64,000 nucleotides of DNA from Saturnia japonica. Lineage: Eukaryota; Arthropoda; Insecta; Lepidoptera; Saturniidae. Within the stretch, counting starts at the first letter, position 1; each line of letters starts with the position of its first letter. The position numbers and the translations under genes were made by a program. The notes beneath the pieces are model-generated. The model saw only the letters and a program-made list of their open reading frames with translations. It had not been told where the DNA came from and searched no databases. Positions 8,786-20,200 of this stretch are shown here, one piece after another. The stretch lies in the NCBI GenBank assembly GCA_033032175.1, contig CM065309.1, positions 13,950,001 to 14,014,000 on the forward strand, in the 5' to 3' direction.

Positions 8786-11700
8786 TTATACAGATTTAAC
8801 ACAACGAAATCCTAAATTTCCTGCTGAACTGTCATCGGTGTTATGTGAACGTGCTGAACATCTGTATCGATAACAATATGTATGATGGCACAGATAGGAG
8901 CCACCCTTTTTCACTTTCTCTTTAGGCTGAAATTAAGAAAAAAATTTTAGATTGGCCGAATGTGGTTTATACTGGTGCCGAACTTCGGCCAAATGATCGG
9001 TTCGAAATCATACCGAAACCAAACTTTATATCAAATTTGGCGCTAAGAATGTTTCAAAAAATAAGCATCGAGTATATAGTCATAGTTTCGAGGAAGCATT
9101 ACATTTACAGTTTAATCACTTAAACAAAAGTTTATCGCTCAGATTGTGTCAACTAACTAATAAATAGTTATTTTATATTAAAATATCATTTAATCGATTT
9201 ATGAATATTTTAATTTGTTTAGTAATCATTTCTCTTTGTATTGTGTTTTTGTATCATTAATTTAAATAATATTTAACTTATTTAAAAAAAATTAGGACTC
9301 CACACTTCTAAATCTGGCACTATAAGAAGATATTCCACCAGTCGGAGTGCCCTAAGTAGAGAGAAACCTCCAAAGAAATTTACCTTAATTTCAGCAAGTG
9401 CTTTTAAAAGTCAAAATTGACATGTGGATAATGTGGACTTATATGAACAGTTTTTATGTTCTTGAGTTTCAGTTCCTTAGGAGTAATATAGTGTTTTATT
9501 AAATCCTGAGATTTAATTCATCAATTTATTTCTTCTACGTTACAAACTATAGCAACATTTTTTTTAGCACTATGTGTAAGTAAACATCGAAATTCGGTTC
9601 ATCTTAACAAAACTGCACCGAACTTCGGGGTTTTGACGAATTTCGGTAAAACTGTCGAACTTCAGTTAAACCAAATGTTAATAAATTTGGGCCCTTCCCT
9701 GGACCATAGTAAATATATTTTTGTTATCATAATACTAATAGCTTGTATGCAAGGGAAATAAAATTATCGAAACATATAACTTGAATAGAAATTACAATTG
9801 GACTTGAATCAAATTAAATGTGGGAAAATTGAACACAGTGGACAATGAAGGAGATGTAATATTGATAAACACAATGATATACAAAATGTAACATTGATAT
9901 TTTTTTATCCAATATTTTTTTTAAATGAAACTTCTTTTAGGACAGTGTGAATTAGATTTTATGAAATTAAAATGTGTAACGAAAAAGAGATAGCTATAAA
10001 TGTATTAAACAATATAGGTTTTAGGCTAGGTTTATTAAGGCTGTGAGTGAATGAGATAGAATATGTTTCTATAGTTTCCCTATCCTTCGTGTATTCTTAA
10101 TGTATTTGAAATATATACAAAGAGAGAGAGAGAGGGAGAGAAAGAAGTTTCACTTCTACCAGATGTGAATGCACACTCAATTTAAAAAAAAAACATAGAG
10201 AAAGTTTTTCGTCATAATATAAGAGCTAGTAGGCAGATGAATTTTTATTTCAAAACAAATAAATTCTTATAATTCATTTATTTCGGGGTTTCATTCATTA
10301 AGCATGGCTTTATTTTAATATACATTTTAATAGTACCTTTAATATAAAACACAAATTAGTGTGATCTTTAACATTATTTTATTACCTGGTTTTAAAAATA
10401 AAACCTTAATTTATTTCCATCATGTCAACACTGTTACAACCACATTTAGGTAACTCAAAGTTTAAGATTGGGAACCTCTGTTTTACCATTAATAAATTGC
10501 TCGTCCATAATAACAATACATAATGGTAAATTTACAAACCCTGAGCTCTGAAGGATATACTAGGTTAATTTTAAATTAGTTTAATCTTAAAAATACCAAA
10601 ATGTGGAATTCCATTATTTACTGTTATTGTGATTTCAATGAAATTTACATGAAAACAATGTATTTGCAAAAAAAAAATCAATGTAATATTTAAATTATTT
10701 AGCTTCATTAAGCAAGATTTATAAAATATTTTGGTTTGTAGCACTCAAAATTGAATTGAGTAAGTTTTTACCCAATTGTAAGAAAGGAGGGTTATGTTTT
10801 TTGAGCATAGGTATATTTCTTTGGCACACTATAGATTCAACAGCTTGATGGATTTTAACATACGAGGTGTTGTTAAGATTCGTCTTAATTGTGGGACTGA
10901 CATAGGCTATATAATATTTACGTACATCTGGCAGTGAAATAAAAAGCAAAAATGGAAACTTTTTTTTACTTAAGTATTTCTGTTGCAGTTGGGTTTTTTG
11001 TTTCCTTTTTAATAATTATTATTAATGATTTTTTTTTCTTAAAAACCTACTTCACTAAATATTTTGTCATCAGGAGACTTTAAACCCTAGGCTATAAAAT
11101 GTTTCATTTCAATATTATGGTATTAGCCTATACAACCTATAATATTGGTGAATTAAAATAAACAGAACTCATTATACTTACATTACTTCCAGACCATATA
11201 TCCTCAGTCCATTCCCAAACATTACCAGCCATATTGTGCAGTTGAAAATCATTTTGAGGGAACAAATGCACTGGATTTGTACCAACATATCCATCTTTGG
11301 CTGAATTATGATGTGGAAATGTCCCCTGCCAAATATTTGCCCTGAAATATTTATACAAAAATATTGTCCTAAAAGTGAACAAATTTTTTTTTCATACACA
11401 GTTATTATATTCATGTAAGATTTCCCATATTATAAACTAAAATATTCTCATCTATACCAACTCATTTAACATCACAATGTATGATATGCCATTTTATCAA
11501 TAGAAGAAAATATTTTTCTTTTAATTTTAAAAAACTCAAATTCATTTGTTTCACCAACATATGTTTTCTCCCAGGCAATAACTTATCACCCCATGGATAC
11601 TTGGTATCTCGATGTCCTCCTCTACAAGCTGCTTCCCATTCAACCTCAGTTGGCAATCGGGCATTCCTCCATTTGCAATACATTTGTGCATCATTCCATG

Positions 11701-12624
11701 AAACATGTGTCACTGGATGATCTTGTAATTCTGTAATATAATGTAATATTTAACATTTCAAAACATCTCTGTATACATAAAAAGTACTATAGGCCATCCA
11801 ACCATTTGGATTGTGTTAAGCATAGCACTCGAGACTGTATATATTCTTTTGTAATTTTTTACCACATAGACCCTTAAGACATTCAAAATTTTTCTACTAC
11901 TACAACTAATAAGTAATAAAAATATGTAATAAACATGTAATAATAATATGTAGGTATTAAATGAATAATAAGAAATAAAAGTAGGTTCTAAAACTATGTC
12001 AATTTTTTAGATTAATTTATCAGTCATCATTTACAATACAAATATGATAAATGAGTATAGGTTTAAAAATTGTTTTTCTTTTGAATTTCCTTACAAACCT
12101 GATAAATCTGAGTCTGGTCCATATGGGTGTTTCCAGTTTGTGCCAAAAACTTTATACCACCATGTTGTTTGAACAACTCGAAAATCTCTCAAGCTTTCTT
12201 TGAAAGTTTTATTTAAAAAAATTGCAAACACAAAACTGTCTCCAAAAACTTCCGCTTCGGTTTTGTAATTAGTAGCATTAACGAAAATACCAAAATCATT
12301 ATTGGATACTTCATATTTATCTATATAAAAACCATTTAATTTGACAATTCGTTTTGGGCCCTCTTTATCGCTTTCTATAGCTACGTCATCTGTACCGACC
12401 TGATAATGACCCGCCGGTATTAAAACCATAAGTTCTTTATTCTGTTTTAATTTATCAGACATGAATTCAGCCGGGCAATGATCATCATTTAAAAATTTGA
12501 ACATATTATATCCTTTTTGAATATATTCCTTTTGTTTGCGATCAACATTACAACCACATGAATTTTCCTTATTTTGTGGAGTAACATAATGGAATAAATA
12601 GAAAATAACGATCCAATAATACAT
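8786..12624 (-). CDS. Sumf1: Sulfatase-modifying factor 1 (formylglycine-generating enzyme)
   Basis: Four exons: 12099-12624, 11559-11730, 11182-11341 and 8786-8926. Phases fit throughout and give a 332-aa frame. The protein oxidises the active-site Cys of sulfatases to formylglycine in the endoplasmic reticulum. Visible: an N-terminal signal peptide; a CGC pair like the Cys pair of vertebrate SUMF1; MGTDD-like [63 protein letters not shown]; and [16 protein letters not shown] in the last exon with the catalytic Cys pair (residues 299 and 304), then NLGFRC. The start is the first Met before the signal peptide. The donor after exon 2 (GTTGGT) is weak but restores H-M-A-N-I-W-Q-G; the others are GTTTGT and GTAAGT. 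The last intron is about 2.25 kb. Confidence 0.95.
8946..9705. repeat. Possible non-autonomous element in the last Sumf1 intron
   Basis: CCGAA/TTCGG-rich motifs occur near both sides in opposite orientation (GCCGAACTTCGGCC at left, CACCGAACTTCGG and ACGAATTTCGG at right). The middle is AT-rich and non-coding. The limits and element class are uncertain. The remaining intron sequence to 11181 shows only AT-rich DNA and an (AG)n run. Confidence 0.3.
10120..10147. repeat. (AG)n microsatellite
   Basis: An interrupted run of AG dinucleotides in the last intron of Sumf1. Confidence 0.85.
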
Positions 12625-12961
12625 TTTCAGAGTAAAGTTATCAAAATAGGTAGTAGGTAGGTATTTACAGGTATTTACTATTTAGTTTTTCCATAAAAAA
12701 ATAAAACGTTAACTTTAGATAATATCAACCGTTTTTACTCGTTACAGAGTAGAGTGGAGTAGAGGTGTAACGAATATATTCGTAATAGGTACAGGGCGCC
12801 ACGGACTAATAAATAATGATAAACGAATACAGAAAAATAGGCTAGTGAAATAATAGGCACGCGTTTCACGATCTGTGCAGCGGGTCAAGATATCAATATA
12901 CACGTCGGGCTTCGTATGAAAACTGCATGGGTTGGTAATACAGTAAGCAAGCAATGGTTTT

Positions 12962-13190
12962 TGACGAATATCAGTGTATTAGCTAATACGGATATTAGTT
13001 AGATTCACAGATTAGTTTGTAATTTTTGTATTAGGTATTTGTTGGTACTTCGTATTATAGAATCACTATATTAGTCACCGTTTTTAACAAATATCAGTGT
13101 ATTAGCTAATACGGATATTAGTTATATTCACAAATTAGTTTGTAATTTTTGTATTAGGTATCTATTGATATTAATTCGTATTATATTAGC
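12962..13190. repeat. Tandem duplication, unit about 120 bp
   Basis: TATCAGTGTATTAGCTAATA and the following ~90 bases occur at 12968 and again at 13089 with few changes. It lies inside the hAT-like element and may be its sub-terminal repeat. Confidence 0.75.
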
Positions 13191-13534
13191 GGTTGCTTCA
13201 GTTCCTTGTAACTAGCTGCGATTGCATACATTTTATAGTATCTATATATTTTTGAGAATTTCAAATGTAAATACATATTTATTATTTTGTGTTTAGAATC
13301 AACTAAAAAATCAATCGATTGACGTTTTTATTGGACATATATAAAAATCTATAATTGTAGGATATTTTTTAACATAATACATTTTAATATACCAAAGATT
13401 TTGACGTTAACAACAGTCCGTAATCCATACAATTAAATAAACTTGAAGTGTCTATTGTAATGTCAAAATAACAGGTTTTTTTACTAAATGCATATGAAAG
13501 TAGATACGATGATACCTATAACAAAAAACCCATT

Positions 13535-13806
13535 TTTAAAATTCTTGTCTGTCTGTTTGTCATGGTGAATCAATTGGGGCGCTTAAAATGTCTTACGCTG
13601 AGTAAACTATAAGAAATATAGCAAATTAACGTACTAAATAATTGTAAGCAGTAAAAGATCTACAAAAAAGGCTGGGAGAATATACGTCTATCTTTTATGG
13701 AACACCTACAATAAGCATTATTGTCTTTAAAATAGCCGGGAGCGGGGGAGCAAGATTCGCACGGGCATTCTCTAGTCCGCGTGAGCGAAGCCGCGGGCAC
13801 AACTAG
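13535..13806 (+). mobile_element. Helitron-like copy
   Basis: Contains CTTGTCTGTCTGTTTGTC, AGTAAACTATAAGAAATATAG, TAGCCGGGAGCGGGGGAGCA and GTGAGCGAAGCCGCGGGCAC, and ends CTAG followed by T. The same ordered blocks occur in at least six other places in the window. Helitrons end in CTRR and insert between A and T. Confidence 0.7.
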
Positions 13807-14003
13807 TTAATTAATACGAAAGAAAATTTAATCACTAATGTCAGTATTAGATTCAAGTAGGTAGCGAATAGCGAATATTGAATCGGTGACTATTATTTGA
13901 CTAATACCAAATAATAGGTAAGGGAACCTAATACTAATTAACTAATATATTCCATATTAAGAATACCAAATTATCATCCTAATATAACACCTCTATTACA
14001 GAT

Positions 14004-16029
14004 TATATTGTTCTGTGGTTTTTACTTTTTACTGTTCAATGTAGGGTGGGCAATAAGAGATATACTAATGCAATTAGTTGATTCTGATTATATATCGATT
14101 ATATAAGTAATTATAATTCTACAGTAGGTGGTAGATTTATGCTGATACAGTGGTTTTAGCGTAATTACTGTGTTGTTGGCAACACTGATTGAATCAGAAT
14201 TGACTGGAATTGACCATAACTGACAGTGACATTTCATCTTCTTCTTCTTGTTTTGGCGCCGCAAAAAGCAGTTACCAGTTTCAATTTTTGTGAGACCTTA
14301 AAGTGCATGTTTGCAGTTTATATTTATAATCCACTTCACGTATACACAATAATGTACAAAATGCCAAGCTTTGATTAGACAAACACTACCTTTTTAATGT
14401 GGCGCAACGATAAAATTAGTAGGTTAGGTAGCTATTTATTTATTTATGGCGATACAGAGTATGAATAAATAAATCTGTGGTTGTATGTCGTATTCCAAAC
14501 CGTTATTAAATAGCGAGATGGATCGTTTATTTTAAAAAAATAAGCCGTCGCGGTACGCCTAGCCTGGCAGGTGTGAAATATCGAAATTATTTTGTACAGA
14601 TAATAGGCATATAAAGTTAGTTATATAAATAAAAATAAAATAAAGGAAATAAATATAGCCTAACCGTAATTAGAATATTGAGATTCAAAATATTCAGATT
14701 TTTTTAAAAGAAAAAAATGATTCTCTATTTGAGTGCATGGTGACGCGTCACCACACCGTATTAGATGTTTCATATTATCTTAAAGCGTGGCGACGCGTCG
14801 GTGTTTTACATCAAAAATCTTGTTGGCCGGGATTTAAAAAAAAATATTAGTAGGGATAGCGTTTGCACACAATATTACGTTACTTATTTAATGATGATGT
14901 AGCTCTTTATCATCTTTATGATAACTATCTAAGCCCATGTGGAACTAGATCTCTAGCACAGCTGTTGGATCCATAAAAATAGTAAATAAACATTCCTACG
15001 GAACACGCCTTATATTGCTTGAAGAAATATTTTCAACTTTAGGGTGTTAGGTAGCCAGGCGGGCATTAGGAAACCGCCACCATCCTATCGTATAACACTA
15101 TGTTTTCCTTTACTGAAAGATCACGCTCATTGTAGCTAAGAATAATTATGACAATGACTTTGTTTAGATTTAGGTGTTTAAATAAGTACCTTTTTAATAA
15201 ATAAGAAAAGTCATGTGCTAAAAGATTAGTGTAATTCTTTACATTCCTTGTAGGTATATTTATTACGTCATCCAAACAACATCCGATAGAAAAAAGAAAA
15301 AATTACAAAATAAAACGTAAACTTCAATCCTTTTCGTAATAAAACTGTATAATATGGCCGAGGTGGTACACTGAAAACAAATAAAAATATTAATGTGTCT
15401 ATACATATCTAATACTATTGAGTGAGCAATTCTTATAAAGTTATATTTATATCTAATTGGTATCTCTGAAATGGCACTAACGATTTGGATGAAACTTGGT
15501 ATTTAGATAATTTTTACATTCCAAGTTTACCTAGATAGGTGATTTTTCTTTTAAATCTTTTGTAAGACACAGTGCCCAGCTCGGTCACCCAGGTATTAAT
15601 ATTTAATATAATATATTTACATTACTACTTATAAACCATTGTACATAATGCAATGCTATATACATAATAATTTCATTCAATTTTATAGCTACAACTAGCT
15701 GTTACTAGCTCGCTTCATTGTGCGTAAATAAAACTTTGGTAGGTACCTAATAATTGATTTAGTAAAAATTATCGCTATACTATTATAGAATATACTACAC
15801 GATATGTCAAATTTCATTATAATCCGTCTGCCGTTCAAGCATGGTTGAAGGTCAATTATTTCTAAACCTATTATGGTTAAATACATAAACTAATGTTGCC
15901 GCTAAAGTATAACACCGTGACTTGAAGCCTAGAAATTAAAAGACTTTGGGACTGTTTCATGTTAAGCCCGGCCCGCGGAACTTTTCAAAACCGCGGGCGA
16001 GAAAAAGTGAGTGATAGCATAACATCCTT
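14004..16029. other. Gene-free stretch between Sumf1 and TraB gene A
   Basis: AT-rich DNA with a SINE remnant near 14890-15135 and a fragment resembling the Helitron interior near 15470-15600. An exon of gene A was searched for on the minus strand and not found. No other coding signal was seen. Confidence 0.5.
14890..15135 (-). repeat. SINE-like remnant
   Basis: The blocks TTTTCAACTTTAGGGTGTTA, GTAGCCAGGCGGGCATTAG, CCACCATCCTATCG and TTTTCCTTTACTGAAAG have counterparts in the copies at 24400-24722 and 42575-42850. The tRNA-like head is not preserved. Confidence 0.45.
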
Positions 16030-16468
16030 TAGAATAAAATTTCGGTGTCACGATATATGTTCGGGATAAACTCCGAAACTACATAACCGCTTTTGATCAA
16101 ATTTTGTAACTACCTATAACTACTACTAACTACCCAAGTTTTTATCTCAATTATTGACCTCAATATTTGTTATTGCAAATTATATATGTTTATTAAACGA
16201 CAATAGTGTGTATTTATTGGTTACTTCGAAACAACTCTCTGACATCGTTTGACATCTAGGTTGCGTATCCGGTAGAGGGCGTCGACTTTCGATTTCTACA
16301 TAATACATTCTATTCCACGTCATATTTGTTTAAGTACACAACATAACCGTACTATTTTAATTTAATTATTTTTAATTTTAATTTAACTATGTAAACATCC
16401 GATAGGTAGCGCTGTGGTGGAGTCATAACTGTCGGGAAGGGCAGAACAAAGTCTGACGGGCCAGCTAG
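16030..16468 (+). mobile_element. Helitron-like copy, diverged
   Basis: The segment contains ATGTTCGGGATAAACTCCGA and GTAGCGCTGTGGTGGAG and ends GACGGGCCAG-CTAG followed by T. The left border is uncertain. Confidence 0.45.
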
Positions 16469-16574
16469 TTAAAATATTAATGTGAACTGTTGTTTTCTTT
16501 GATCAAAACTAAATAAAACAAAATATCGAACCAGGCCTACTATTAAAAATTTGGAAAACTCTTTGTGGCTGTGT

Positions 16575-16800
16575 ATTAACTTATAGTCGTACAAGTTCAT
16601 GCGCGACCGTCCTATTTTTCCGACAGACGTTGGCGGGGACGAGGTACAATATACGTCAACGGGGGTGAGTAATGTAGCGGGAAAGGGAAGCGTAGGCGTG
16701 CATGTCACAGTACAGTACACTGAACCAAACAGTATTACGTCTTCATACAAACGGCCGAAACGAAATCTAGGTAAACTTCAGTACACAATAATCGCGATTA
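16575..16800. repeat. Dispersed repeat, copy 1 (partner at 48835-48960)
   Basis: GCGACCGTCCTATTTTTCC and GACGTTGGCGGGGACGAGGT, followed by TATTACGTC, match the block at 48855-48920 apart from small changes. The frame seen across it on either strand is not a gene. Confidence 0.6.
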
Positions 16801-16919
16801 AGTAATTTATAGCTAATGGCAAAATATTATATTATTTACTTTCTATAATTCAAAATTGTTTGTGATTTATTAAACTTTTAGCAAACAATTATATTTTTAT
16901 TAAAATAATGTACATTACA

Positions 16920-17165
16920 TTACATAACATACCATCACGCCGGGCAGGCAGAGGAAGAGGTTATATACAGTTCGCCGGATATGTTTTTAGACCTCATTTA
17001 ACAGGGGGCGAGCTTATTACCATTAATCGGCCACAAAGCCAAACTCCTAGCTGCTACTGAGTTTCATAGAAAAATCAAATAACACTTTGCTCGAAATGAG
17101 AATCGAACCTAGGGCCTGGAGCATAGCAGTCACACTTACGACCACTAAGAACTATAATGAATTAT
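16920..17165 (-). repeat. tRNA-derived SINE (family 1)
   Basis: On the minus strand it opens with a tRNA-like head (TAGTGGTCGTAAGTGTGAC with B-box GGTTCGATTCTC), then GTAGCAGCTAGGAGTTTGGC and CTCGCCCCCTGTTAAATGAG. A copy in plus orientation lies at 41265-41480. It is not a functional tRNA gene: the fold is incomplete and a SINE body follows. Confidence 0.7.
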
Positions 17166-17235
17166 TAAGTAAGATTTTCAGATTTAAACTTTACGGATAT
17201 TGAAGAAATAAACAAAGGCAACTAACATAACTTAC

Positions 17236-20200
17236 AAAAGTAGCGGAACAATATCCTCCTGTTTCATTTTACCATAATATTTAACAATACCATCCACATG
17301 ACCCATACCCACTACAGCCAACACACGAGGATTGTCTACTACTGAAAATAAGCAAATTATCTATTAATATGTAATTGTTTTTATATAAAGTTGCATTTAT
17401 TGTCTTCAAACAAACTTCTAGCACGCCATCTATTGTTAAAGGCTTGTACTGACACAGAAATATTCGCGGTCGTGCGCACAAAAACTCAACAAGAATAAAC
17501 AAAAAAAAAAACAATTAATATATTATAGATTTACATTTATATTTTCATTTCTATTGTTTAATTTCCTTGGTATTTATTTTACAATACTATACATTGAGTT
17601 TAAGCAGCTAATTAATAATACGAGACTTAGGGTTACAAGATTACTACGTTCATCGAATCTAAATCAAAATATAATTTTTATTTCAAATCCGCGGGTTAAC
17701 TGTATGTTTAAAAATTAAAGTAACATATTGAGTAATATTGGTCTGTAGATAAAAAAATAAAGCAATACAAATCTAGAAAAAGTAATTGTTTATTAATTTG
17801 ACTGGACCTTATTCGAAGCTTGGTTATGAGATAGGCACTTCCGTTGCTACCTACTTGTCCATTTTAGTGAAGAAATGTCATTGACTTCCAGTCATATACC
17901 TCACGGTGTCTCGCCCCACCATGACAGGATGGCGTGCGAAGGAAGCGATGCCATCTTTTCATGTCATTGGGATAAAGAGTAAAATAACTCATTGGAGCAC
18001 AGAACATTTACTACCGGGGGCATTGAAGTCTTATTCCACACCGAGAACGGACGTGCAAACAAAATACTTGCACAAAAAATTGTTATAAATATTTACTAAA
18101 TATTTGAAAGTCTAAATATATAAGAAGTGCGTACTTTCTTCAAGGATTGGTTAAAAGTGTACTTGCAGTGTAAGGTAACCTTTTACATGTTAACCCTTAT
18201 CTTTCATTGGAAATGAATTCCCGCGTGATACAAGTGACACTATACGTGCAACACTTAGCTACCCAAACACAAACATCACACACGTATGTTACATACGTGG
18301 ACACCTCACAGGTACATAGGTTCTGTAAGGAACTTTTTTTTTGCGCTAGTTGGTGTAGAAAAACTTTCCGATCACTAAATACACATACGCATGTTTCCTT
18401 CTTTACTCCCCGAAGAAAGGGAATACGCATATGAGTATATATTAGTTAGCTCTAATTTACGAATAGGGAATTTGTCAGATCGCGACTTATTTGTAATCGC
18501 GGCAACTGCCCAAGCCGAGGTCCGGCCACTTTGGCACCCTTGTGCGCGAATTGTCTAAAACTTTCGCTGCTGAGTGCCCTAAGCGCTCGGCCTCCGAGTC
18601 CGGTGAAGCTGTAAAAGCCATCAGATGCTTCAGGGCCCCTAAGGCCCCCCGACCCGTCTCCTCTTTTCAGCTAGGGTGGCGGGAGTTGGCGAATGAACCG
18701 CCTCCTCCTGCCACCCGTTCGTCTTTGACGGAGAGGGCCGCTCAGGGGATCCCCCTCGCGCGCCCTCTCCGCAGCCTCCTTCTGCGAGATGATGTCCTCG
18801 CAGAAGGAAGCCATCGCCGTCCATGCCGTCTCGCTGCCGAGCATGGCTCTCACCACACTCGGCAGCGAAAGGTCCCCTCCAACAGCTACGGCCAGAGTGC
18901 GGCGCTGTTCCACCCACGCAGCACACTCAGAGAGAGTGTGCTGCGCCGTGTCCTCTAAAGCCCCGCACTCGTGGCACGTAGTGTTGGGCTCCCTCCTGGC
19001 TATCTTGTGCAGGTACCATCCGAAACAACCATGTCCGGATAGTACCTGCACAATTCGTAAACGTCAGGGAGCCCCGCTCCCTGGTGCACCACTCCCGGAG
19101 GACCGGGCGGACGGCATCTATGGTATAACGCCCATAGCGCGCGTCCGCCAGGTCCTCCTCCCACCTCCTGATGACCTCCTCCCGGGCCTCCCGCCGGACC
19201 CTGTCTACCTCTGTGGGAGTTGGAGGCTCCCCTAACTCTCTCCTCACCGCCGTGAACCTGTACACGGCGGCGAGCATCTCCGCCTTCAACTCCCACGGCG
19301 GGGAGCCAGCAAGAACCATGGCCGCTCCCGCGGACACCGACCAGTACCCGCGGTTTACTCTCAGCGCCACGACACGCTGCGAAGCACGCAGTACGCGTCT
19401 GTTCGTGGCGCTGAGGGCATCCGCCCAGATCGGTGCCCCGTAGACGGCAATGCTCTTGACAACTCCAGCGAACAAACGGCGACAGCTTGCGCCCACTGTG
19501 GCTAAACCTGGGCTAACTCTAAATAGGGTGTTGCTGTGTGTATGGTAGGACTGGAAGGTTCATTATGAGCTTTTACCGTCCGGCAAACCTATCGATTCGG
19601 ATCTTTTCTGCCAACAACTGATGAGATTAAAGGAAGAGCAGTTGAGGGAAAGCGGTCGAAATTGATCAACAGGAAGGGTGTGGTCTTTCATCACGATAAC
19701 GCTAGACCACACACCTCTTTAGCCACTCTGCAAAAATTAAGAGAGTTTGGCTGGGAGGTGTTAGTGCATCCACCATATAGCCCTGACCTTGCACCTTCAG
19801 ATTTTTACCTGTTTCGGTCTCTTCAGAATTCTTTAGGTTCTGTAAGGTTAACATCAAGAGAAGACTGCCAAAACTATTTGTCGTGTTTTTCTGATCAGAA
19901 GTCCCCAAAGTTACTACGGCAACGAGATCATGGCTCTACCTACAAAATGGTAGAAAGTGATCGAACAAAACAGCACATATATACTGTAAATAAATGTAAA
20001 TAAACTTTGAAAAAAATGTCTTGAGTTTTCATATAAAAATGCGAAGAAACTTTCTCCCCGATCTTATTATATATATAGCTGTATGGCTGTTAGACTCAAG
20101 GGCTCCACAACGACGGAACAGACCTAGGCTTGAGTTGCCGCAGGATACTAAGCTGGTTATCTACGAGTACTGAGTACTGACTCGTCGATGGCAAGAGCGG

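Larger units (their letters stand above)
12750..13995. mobile_element. hAT-like non-autonomous element
   Basis: Inverted ends TAGAG...GTAGAGGTGTAACG (left) and TAGAGGTGTTATATTAGG (right, read inward) are flanked by TTACAGAG (12742-12749) and TTACAGAT (13996-14003), a 7-of-8 match to the 8-bp duplication expected for hAT insertion. The interior holds a tandem duplication (12962-13190) and a Helitron-like insert (to 13806). No transposase is seen. Confidence 0.55.

Noticed and set aside
12742..12954. 70-codon minus frame just upstream of Sumf1
   Set aside because: It lies in the hAT-like element end and shows no protein-like pattern or conserved motif.
14495..14570. Possible last exon of TraB gene A on the minus strand (LGVPRRLIFLK then stop)
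   Set aside because: The acceptor is acceptable, but the peptide is too short and lacks a membrane segment; support is no better than chance.
17095..17160. tRNA-like sequence on the minus strand
   Set aside because: It has A- and B-box-like bases but no full cloverleaf, and a SINE body follows; the same holds at 24660 and 42775.
18542..19443. Several plus-strand frames of 90-148 codons
   Set aside because: They are antisense to the GC-rich R1-type LINE, where stops are rare.
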